DNA from: Caulobacteraceae bacterium
Lineage (GTDB): Bacteria; Pseudomonadota; Alphaproteobacteria; Caulobacterales; Caulobacteraceae
Length of the DNA stretch: 64,000 nucleotides
Assembly (NCBI GenBank): GCA_031291645.1
Contig: JARLIQ010000047.1
Span: 1-64,000 of the forward strand
Reading direction: 5' to 3'
The notes beneath the pieces were generated by a model, which saw nothing but the letters and a program-made list of their open reading frames with translations, did no database searches and was not told the DNA's origin. The position numbers were made by a program, and so were the translations under genes. Positions 57,773-64,000 of the stretch are shown piece by piece (within the stretch, counting starts at the first letter, position 1; each line of letters starts with the position of its first letter).

Positions 57773-59156
57773 GGCGAGCGCTTCCGGCGTCAAGAAAGGA
57801 AATGGCCCGTTGATGATGCGCGCGCGCAGGGCGGCTGGAATAGCCGCCGCGATCGGTTTTGCTGTTGCTGGCGCAGGAGGTCCGGCCCTGGCGCAGGACG
57901 CCGCTCCGCCCGCCGCCGCGCCCCCGGCGCCGGCCGCCGCGGCCGCCGCCGTACAGCCCCTCACCGAGGGGGTGGTCGCCACCGTCAACGACGACGTGAT
58001 CTCGACCTACGACCTGCGCCAGCGGATGCGGCTCCTGATCGTCACCTCGGGCGTGCAGCCGACCCAGGACAATCTGCAGCAGATCCAGCGCGAGGCCCTG
58101 CGCAGCCTGGTGGACGAGCGTCTCGAGATGCAGGAGATCCGGCATCAGGAGAAGGAACAGAAGTTCAAGATCGCCGCGAGCGACGAGGACGTGATGGCCG
58201 ACCTGGGCCGCATGGCCCAGGGCAACCGGATGACCGCCGACCAGCTGTTGAACGCCTTGGCCAGCGCCGGCGTCGGCGCCGACACCCTGCGCGAGCAGCT
58301 CCGCGCCGAGATCAGCTGGCAGCGCTGGATCCAGGGGCGATACGGCGGCTCGCGGCTCAAGGTCAGCCCGGCCCAGGTCAACGCGGTCATGACCCAGATC
58401 GAGGCCGAGGCGGCCAAGCCGCAGTATCAGATCAGCGAGATCTTCATCGACGCCGCCCGCGTCGGCGGCCTGGAGGTCGCCACGAACGGCGCCCAGCAGC
58501 TGATCGGTCAGCTGCAGCAGGGCGCGCCCTTCCCGGCCGTGGCGCGCCAGTTCTCGGCCGCTCCGACCGCGGCCAACGGCGGCGACGCCGGCTGGCTGGC
58601 CGAATCCCAGCTGCCCCCCGAAGTGCGTAACGGCATCTCGGAGCTCAGCCCCGGCCAGCTCTCGCGGCCCATCCCGGCCAAGGACGGGGTCTACATCATC
58701 CTGCTGCGCGACAAGCGCGCCGGCGCGGGGGCGGACCTGGTCACCCTGAAGCAGGCCGCCATCGCCCTGCCCGCCACCGCCAGCGCCGAACAGATCGAGG
58801 CGGCGCGCCAGAAGCTGGCCGAGCTGAAGAGCAAGGTGAACGGCTGCGGCAACCTGGAATCGGCCGCGTCCAAGGTCCAGGGCGTCGTCGCCGCCGACCT
58901 GGGCGAAGCCAACCTCAAGGACCTGCGGCCCGACTTCCGCGACGCGGTCGCCAACCTGCAGATCAACCAGGTCAGCGATCCGATCCGCACCGACGTGGGC
59001 CTCCACCTGATCGCGGTCTGCGCCAAGCGGGAATCGGGCGTGACCCTGCCGTCCCGCGAAGAGGTCGAATCGCGGCTTGAGGATGAACAGCTTTCGCTGA
59101 TCTCGCGGCGCTACCTGCGCGACCTGCGCAATTCGGCGACCATCGAGACGCGGTGA
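57756..59156 (+). CDS. surA: peptidylprolyl isomerase SurA
   Basis: GVVATVNDDVISTYDLRQRMRLL; parvulin domains; true start may be the ATG at 57813. Confidence 0.9.
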   Translation: MPTSAEASASGVKKGNGPLMMRARRAAGIAAAIGFAVAGAGGPALAQDAAPPAAAPPAPAAAAAAVQPLTEGVVATVNDDVISTYDLRQRMRLLIVTSGVQPTQDNLQQIQREALRSLVDERLEMQEIRHQEKEQKFKIAASDEDVMADLGRMAQGNRMTADQLLNALASAGVGADTLREQLRAEISWQRWIQGRYGGSRLKVSPAQVNAVMTQIEAEAAKPQYQISEIFIDAARVGGLEVATNGAQQLIGQLQQGAPFPAVARQFSAAPTAANGGDAGWLAESQLPPEVRNGISELSPGQLSRPIPAKDGVYIILLRDKRAGAGADLVTLKQAAIALPATASAEQIEAARQKLAELKSKVNGCGNLESAASKVQGVVAADLGEANLKDLRPDFRDAVANLQINQVSDPIRTDVGLHLIAVCAKRESGVTLPSREEVESRLEDEQLSLISRRYLRDLRNSATIETR

Positions 59157-60166
59157 GGACGCCGCCCCTCGCCCTTAGCCTGGGCGATCCGGCGGGGATC
59201 GGCCCGGAGATCGTGGTCAAGGCCTGGCGCGCCCTCCGCGTGAGCGGGCCGGCGTTCATGGTCGTCGGCGACTTCCAGGCCCTGGCGGCGGCCTCGCCCC
59301 AGGGCGCGTCGATCCTTCGCCGGGTCACCGGACCGGGCGAGGCGGCGGAGGCGTTCACCGAGGCCCTGCCCGTGCTGGACCTGCCGTTCCAGGGCCATGT
59401 GGTCGCCGGCCGCGCCGACCCGGCCTATGCGCCGGCGGTGATCCGCTGGATCGAGACGGCGGTGGGCCTGGCCCTGTCCGGAGAGGTGGCGGGGGTGGTG
59501 ACCGCGCCGATCGCCAAGGCGCCGCTCTACGACGCCGGCTTCCGCCATCCCGGCCACACCGAGTTCCTGGCCGAGTTGACGGCGTCCGCGCGGCCGAGCC
59601 AGCCGGTGATGATGCTCTGCGCGGGCGACCTGCGCACCGTGCTCGCCACCATCCACATCCCGCTCGGCCAGGTCGCCGGGGCGCTCGACCGCGAGCACAT
59701 CGTCAGCGTGGCCCAGGTCACCGCCCGTGCGCTCAGCGAGGACTTCGGCATCGCCCGGCCCCGCCTGGCCATGGCCGGCCTCAACCCGCACGGCGGCGAA
59801 TCCGGCGCCATCGGCCGCGAGGAGATCGAGATCATCGCGCCGGCCGCGCAGGCCCTGCGCGAACTGGGCGTCGACTGCAGCGATCCGCGCCCCGCCGACA
59901 GCCTGTTCCACGCCGAGGCGCGCGGGACCTATGACGCCGTGGTCTGCATGTATCACGACCAGGCCCTGATCCCGGTGAAGATGCTGGACTTCTGGGGCGG
60001 GGTGAACGTGACCCTGGGCCTGCCGATCGTGCGCACCTCGCCCGACCACGGCGTCGGCTTCGACATCGCCGGCCGCGGCCTGGCGCGCGCCGATAGCCTG
60101 ATCGCCGCCGTGCGCATGGCCGGCGAGATCGCCGCGCGCCGCCAGGGGACGGCCCAGGCCGCGTGA
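59153..60166 (+). CDS. pdxA: 4-hydroxythreonine-4-phosphate dehydrogenase
   Basis: LALSLGDPAGIGPEIVVKA; GLNPHGGESGAIGREE; CMYHDQALIPVKML. Confidence 0.97.
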   Translation: MRTPPLALSLGDPAGIGPEIVVKAWRALRVSGPAFMVVGDFQALAAASPQGASILRRVTGPGEAAEAFTEALPVLDLPFQGHVVAGRADPAYAPAVIRWIETAVGLALSGEVAGVVTAPIAKAPLYDAGFRHPGHTEFLAELTASARPSQPVMMLCAGDLRTVLATIHIPLGQVAGALDREHIVSVAQVTARALSEDFGIARPRLAMAGLNPHGGESGAIGREEIEIIAPAAQALRELGVDCSDPRPADSLFHAEARGTYDAVVCMYHDQALIPVKMLDFWGGVNVTLGLPIVRTSPDHGVGFDIAGRGLARADSLIAAVRMAGEIAARRQGTAQAA

Positions 60167-61032
60167 GCCTGGACGACCTGCCGCCGCTGCGCGAGGCGCT
60201 CGAGGCGCACGGCCTGTTCGCCAAGAAGAGCTTCGGCCAGCACTTCCTGCTCGACCTCAACGTGACGCGGAAGATCGCGCGCCTGGCCGGGCCGCTGGAG
60301 GACCGCGCGGTGCTGGAGGTCGGTCCCGGTCCCGGCGGACTGACCCGCGCCCTGCTGGAAGCCGGCGGCCGGGTGGTCGCGATCGAGAAGGACCCGCGCT
60401 TCCTGCCGCTGCTGGATGCGCTGGCCGAGGCCGCGCAAGGACGGCTGACGGTGATCAACGCCGACGCCCTCGCCAGCGACGACGCAGCCCTGCTGGCCGC
60501 GCACGCGCCGGGCCTGCCCTGCCGCGTCGTCTCCAACCTGCCCTACAACGTCGGAACGGTCCTGCTGATCAAATGGCTGCTGGGCCCGCTGCGCCCCGAA
60601 GCCATGGCCCTGATGTTCCAGAAGGAGGTCGCCCAGCGGATCTGCGCCGGCGTCCGCGAGGAGGCCTATGGCCGCCTGGCGGTGATCGCCCAGGCGGTCT
60701 GCCGCGCCCGGATGGTGATGGACCTGCCGGCCCGCGCCTTCACCCCGCCGCCCAAGGTCGATTCCGCCGTCGTCCTGCTCGAGCCGCTGGCCGAGCGGCC
60801 GACGGACGCCGTGCTGGCCGCCCTGGAGAAGGTCACCGCCGCCGCCTTCGGCCAGCGGCGTAAGATGCTGCGCTCCAGCCTCAAGCCCGTGGGCGGCGAG
60901 GCGCTCTGCGCGGCGGCCGGCGTCGATCCGCAGGCCCGGGCGGAGGAGATACCGGTGGCCGGCTTCCTGGCGCTGGCGGCCTGCGTCTCCGCTACAGCGT
61001 CTCGTCCAGCAGGGTCTGGACGAAGCCCTTGA
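60163..61032 (+). CDS. rsmA: 16S rRNA (adenine1518/1519) dimethyltransferase
   Basis: KSFGQHFLLDLNVTRKI; VLEVGPGPGGLTRALLE; VVSNLPYNVGT. Confidence 0.97.
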   Translation: MSLDDLPPLREALEAHGLFAKKSFGQHFLLDLNVTRKIARLAGPLEDRAVLEVGPGPGGLTRALLEAGGRVVAIEKDPRFLPLLDALAEAAQGRLTVINADALASDDAALLAAHAPGLPCRVVSNLPYNVGTVLLIKWLLGPLRPEAMALMFQKEVAQRICAGVREEAYGRLAVIAQAVCRARMVMDLPARAFTPPPKVDSAVVLLEPLAERPTDAVLAALEKVTAAAFGQRRKMLRSSLKPVGGEALCAAAGVDPQARAEEIPVAGFLALAACVSATASRPAGSGRSP

Positions 61033-61636
61033 GCCAGGGGTTGCGCTGACGGCGCAGGCGTTCGGCGTGGTAGATGTGGGCCAGGTCGGCGTAGGCCAGG
61101 TCGAAGTCGTCGTTGATGATCACGTAGTCGTACTCGGCCCACATGCGGATCTCGCCGTAGGAGCGGCCCAGGCGGCGCAGGATCACGTCGTCGGCGTCCT
61201 GGGCCCTGGCGTGCAGCCGCCGGGCCAGGTCGGCCATCGAGGGCGGCAGGATGAAGACCCGCACGACGTCCTCGCTCGCGGCCGCGGCGATGGCCATCGC
61301 GCCCTGCCAGTCGATGTCGAACAGCACGTCCCGGCCCGCCTCCAGCGCCTCGAACACCGGGGCCCGGGGGCTGCCGTAGCGGTTCTCGTGCACCTCGGCC
61401 CATTCGAGGAACGCGTCCTCGCGCACCATCTCCTCGAAGCGATCCGGCGTGACGAAATGGTATTCGCGCCCGTCCTGCTCGCCCCGGCGCGGCTCTCGGG
61501 TGGTGGCCGAGACCGACAGCTCCAGGTCCGCGTGGTCGGCCACCAGCCGCCGCGACAGCGAGGTCTTGCCGGCGCCGGAGGGGCTGGAGATCACCAGCAT
61601 CAGGCCCCGCCGAGGGCCATGGCGTTCACTCGACAT
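60992..61636 (-). CDS. gmk: guanylate kinase
   Basis: VISSPSGAGKTSLSRRL; SATTREPRRGEQDGREYHFV. Confidence 0.97.
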   Translation of the reverse strand: MSSERHGPRRGLMLVISSPSGAGKTSLSRRLVADHADLELSVSATTREPRRGEQDGREYHFVTPDRFEEMVREDAFLEWAEVHENRYGSPRAPVFEALEAGRDVLFDIDWQGAMAIAAAASEDVVRVFILPPSMADLARRLHARAQDADDVILRRLGRSYGEIRMWAEYDYVIINDDFDLAYADLAHIYHAERLRRQRNPWLKGFVQTLLDETL

Positions 61637-62510
61637 TTTGGACCTGCTCGCGAAACTGATCGATCGTCGCCTTCAGCTCCAGGCCGATTCCCGTCAAGGC
61701 CGTCGTGGCCGACTTCGAGCAGAGCGTGTTCGCCTCGCGCATGAACTCCTGGGTCAGGAAATCGAGCCGCCGCCCGCTCGCCCCCTCCCCGGCCAGAAGG
61801 CCGCGCGCGGCGGCCACGTGGCTGGTCAGCCGGTCCAGCTCCTCGCGCACGTCGGCCTTGGTCGCCATGACCGCCGCCTCCTGCACGATGCGCTCCTCCA
61901 GGTCACCGCGGTCGGCCAGCAGTTCGGCGATCCGGCGCGCGAACCGCTCCTTCAGGATGGCAGGCTGGCCGGCGGCCTCGGCTTCGGCCTGGCCGACCAG
62001 GGTCTCGACGCGGTCGATCAGGCCGTCCAGCACCGGCGCCAGCGCCGCGCCTTCCGCCAGCCGGGCCGCCTTCAGCGCCTCCAGCGCCTCGCCGATCGAC
62101 ACGGCCATCGCCGCCTCGACCTCGGCGTGGGCCTCGGGACCGTCCAGTTCCTCGGCCGCCTCGATCACCCCGCGCAGGGCCAAGAGGCCGTCGAGGCTGG
62201 GCGCGGCCGCGCGCCCCTCGTCGACATAGCGGCCGGCCACCGCCAGATAGCGTTCCAGCTGTTCGAGGTTCACCCGCGCCGCGCCGGTCGCCTCCGAGCG
62301 CTTGGCCTGCAGGTTGATGGTCAGCTGGCCGCGCTGGAACCGGGCCTGGGCGGCGTCGCGCGCGGCCCGGTCGAGCTGGTCGAACCCGGTCGGGCCGCGA
62401 AAGCGAGGCTCCAGAGAACGGCCGTTGACGCAGCGCGCCTCGACCGTCCAGGTCCAGGCGCCATGGGTTCCGTCCGCGCGGCCAAAGCCGGTCATGCCCG
62501 AAAGCGCCAT
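61626..62510 (-). CDS. YicC family endoribonuclease-like protein
   Basis: MALSGMTGFGRADG; DFLTQEFMREANTLCSKS. Confidence 0.94.
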   Translation of the reverse strand: MALSGMTGFGRADGTHGAWTWTVEARCVNGRSLEPRFRGPTGFDQLDRAARDAAQARFQRGQLTINLQAKRSEATGAARVNLEQLERYLAVAGRYVDEGRAAAPSLDGLLALRGVIEAAEELDGPEAHAEVEAAMAVSIGEALEALKAARLAEGAALAPVLDGLIDRVETLVGQAEAEAAGQPAILKERFARRIAELLADRGDLEERIVQEAAVMATKADVREELDRLTSHVAAARGLLAGEGASGRRLDFLTQEFMREANTLCSKSATTALTGIGLELKATIDQFREQVQNVE

Positions 62511-62511
62511 C

Positions 62512-63582
62512 TCAGCCTCCGCCCGCGCCGGTGGCCGGCGGCGGCGAGCGAACCTGATGCTCGATCGCCCGCCAGTGCTCGACGTTCTTCTGGTGCGCCT
62601 CCAGCGTCGAGGCGAAGTTGTGCCCGCCAAGGCCGTTGGCGACGAAATAGAGCTCGTTCGTATGCGGCGCGTCCAGCACCGCCGCCAGGGAAGCGCGGCC
62701 CGGGTTGCAGATCGGCGTCGGCGGCAGGCCGTCGATCAGATAGGTGTTGTAGGGCGTCGGCGTGGCCAGCTCGGACTGGCGGATGCCGTGCCCCAGCGGC
62801 CGCCCACCCGTCAGGCCGTAGACCACGGTGGGGTCCGACCCCAGTCGCATGCCCTTGGCCAGGCGGTTGAGGAAGACCGCGGCCACGCGCGGCCGCTCGT
62901 CCGCCAGGGCCGTCTCCTTCTCCACGATCGAGGCCAGGGTCACCGCCTGCTCCGGCGAGGTGAACGGCAGGCCGTCGCGCCGCTGGGCCCAGAGGGTGCG
63001 CAGCAGCACGTCGCGCGCGTCCATCATCCGCTGCAGCACCGCCGAACGGTCCTCGCCCCGGCGCACCTCGTAGGTCTCGGGCAGGATCGAGCCTTCCGGC
63101 GGGATCGGCGCGGCGCCGGTCAGGACCGGCGTGTTCATCAGGATATCGACCGCCTGTTCCGAGGTCAGGCCCTCGGGGATGGTCACCATGTGGTGGACCA
63201 CCTCGCCGCGGCGGATCTTGCCGACCACCTCGGCCATCGAGGCGCGGCTCGGGAATTCGTATTCGCCCGCCTTCAGCCGGCGGGCCGAGCCAGTGATCTG
63301 GGCGGCGGCCATGAACAGCGGCGCGGAGATGATCGCGTGGCCGCGCTCCAGCGTCGCGGCGATCTCGGGCAGGTGCGCGCCCTGGCGCAGGATCACCGTG
63401 GTCGAGGCGCCCACCGGCGCCTTGGGCCCCGGCCCCAGGTACAGCCAGAGGCCGGCGACGACCAGCGCGGCGAGGATGAGGCCCAGTGTCGAGGCGGCGC
63501 TGGCGGCCATGATCGCGACACGGCGGTGGAGGGGCAGCTCCCTCCCTTTCGGTGCGCCCCGGCGCCGCGCGGGCCGGCTCAC
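62512..63582 (-). CDS. mltG: endolytic transglycosylase MltG
   Basis: VTLASIVEKETALADERPRVAAVFLNRL; YNTYLIDGLPPTPICNPGRASLAAVLDAP. Confidence 0.95.
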   Translation of the reverse strand: MSRPARRRGAPKGRELPLHRRVAIMAASAASTLGLILAALVVAGLWLYLGPGPKAPVGASTTVILRQGAHLPEIAATLERGHAIISAPLFMAAAQITGSARRLKAGEYEFPSRASMAEVVGKIRRGEVVHHMVTIPEGLTSEQAVDILMNTPVLTGAAPIPPEGSILPETYEVRRGEDRSAVLQRMMDARDVLLRTLWAQRRDGLPFTSPEQAVTLASIVEKETALADERPRVAAVFLNRLAKGMRLGSDPTVVYGLTGGRPLGHGIRQSELATPTPYNTYLIDGLPPTPICNPGRASLAAVLDAPHTNELYFVANGLGGHNFASTLEAHQKNVEHWRAIEHQVRSPPPATGAGGG

Positions 63583-64000
63583 GATACCTTCTTGAGGATC
63601 AGCGAAGCGTTGGTGCCGCCGAAGCCGAAGCTGTTGGAAAGGCAGATGTCGATGGCCATGGGCTTGGCCTTGTGCGGGATCAGGTCGATCGCGGTCTCGA
63701 CCGAGGGATTGTCGAGGTTGATCGTCGGCGGGGCGATCTGGTCGCGGATGGCCAGCACGCTGAAGGCGGCCTCGACCGCGCCGGCGGCCCCCAGCAGGTG
63801 GCCGATCGCCGACTTGGTCGAGGACATGGCGACCTTGCCGGCCGCCTGGCCCAGCAGCCGTTCGACCGCGCCCAGCTCGATCTCGTCGCCCAGCGGCGTC
63901 GAGGTCCCGTGGGCGTTGATGTAGTCGATGTCCGACGGATCGATCCCGGCGTGGCCGATCGCCATCTTCATGGCGCGGAAGCCGCCGTCGCCGTCCGCGG
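63579..64000 (-). CDS. fabF: 3-oxoacyl-ACP synthase II, C-terminal part; 5' end beyond window
   Basis: DPSDIDYINAHGTSTPLGDEIE; SSTKSAIGHLLGAAGAVEA; NSFGFGGTNASLILKK; frame open to window edge. Confidence 0.95.
   Translation of the reverse strand, partial: ADGDGGFRAMKMAIGHAGIDPSDIDYINAHGTSTPLGDEIELGAVERLLGQAAGKVAMSSTKSAIGHLLGAAGAVEAAFSVLAIRDQIAPPTINLDNPSVETAIDLIPHKAKPMAIDICLSNSFGFGGTNASLILKKVS

Noticed and set aside
1-64000. CRISPR arrays, tRNA/rRNA genes, prophage or defence islands
   Set aside because: No regularly spaced repeats, tRNA TPsiC-type motifs in context, integrase or phage structural genes seen by eye.

Overview
The window is 64 kb of GC-rich chromosomal DNA. PopA, SdhE and the Mfd/RecG and LptF-LptG-LptD-SurA-PdxA-RsmA blocks suggest an alphaproteobacterium, probably Caulobacter/Phenylobacterium-like; this is inference, with no database search. 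About 1-30 kb is accessory: regulator/enzyme pairs (TetR-SDR, MarR-isochorismatase, ArsR-SRPBCC-ClpP), a lysine-catabolism-like Lrp/dehydrogenase/ALDH set, a large TonB receptor divergent from a two-gene ABC transporter, an FNR-type regulator with AI-2E and universal-stress genes, CoA transferases and TusA. About 29-64 kb is mostly conserved core: popA, mfd, sdhE, recG, kdsA, cfa, cysK/sseA/metC-like, rnd, purM, purN, ndk, ABC-F, holC, pepA, lptF, lptG, lptD, surA, pdxA, rsmA, gmk, yicC, mltG and partial fabF. I saw no CRISPR, rRNA, tRNA, prophage or intact transposon. The most interesting items are: (1) an unannotated 36-codon membrane micropeptide divergent from a universal stress gene, with two FNR-box-like sites between them and a four-cysteine FNR-like regulator 2 kb away; (2) a class III CoA transferase with circularly permuted domain order next to tusA; (3) a decayed DUF1365 C-terminus just upstream of cfa; (4) REP-like elements at three convergent gene ends plus a degenerate copy inside a CDS; (5) a 30% GC rare-codon patch inside lptF.
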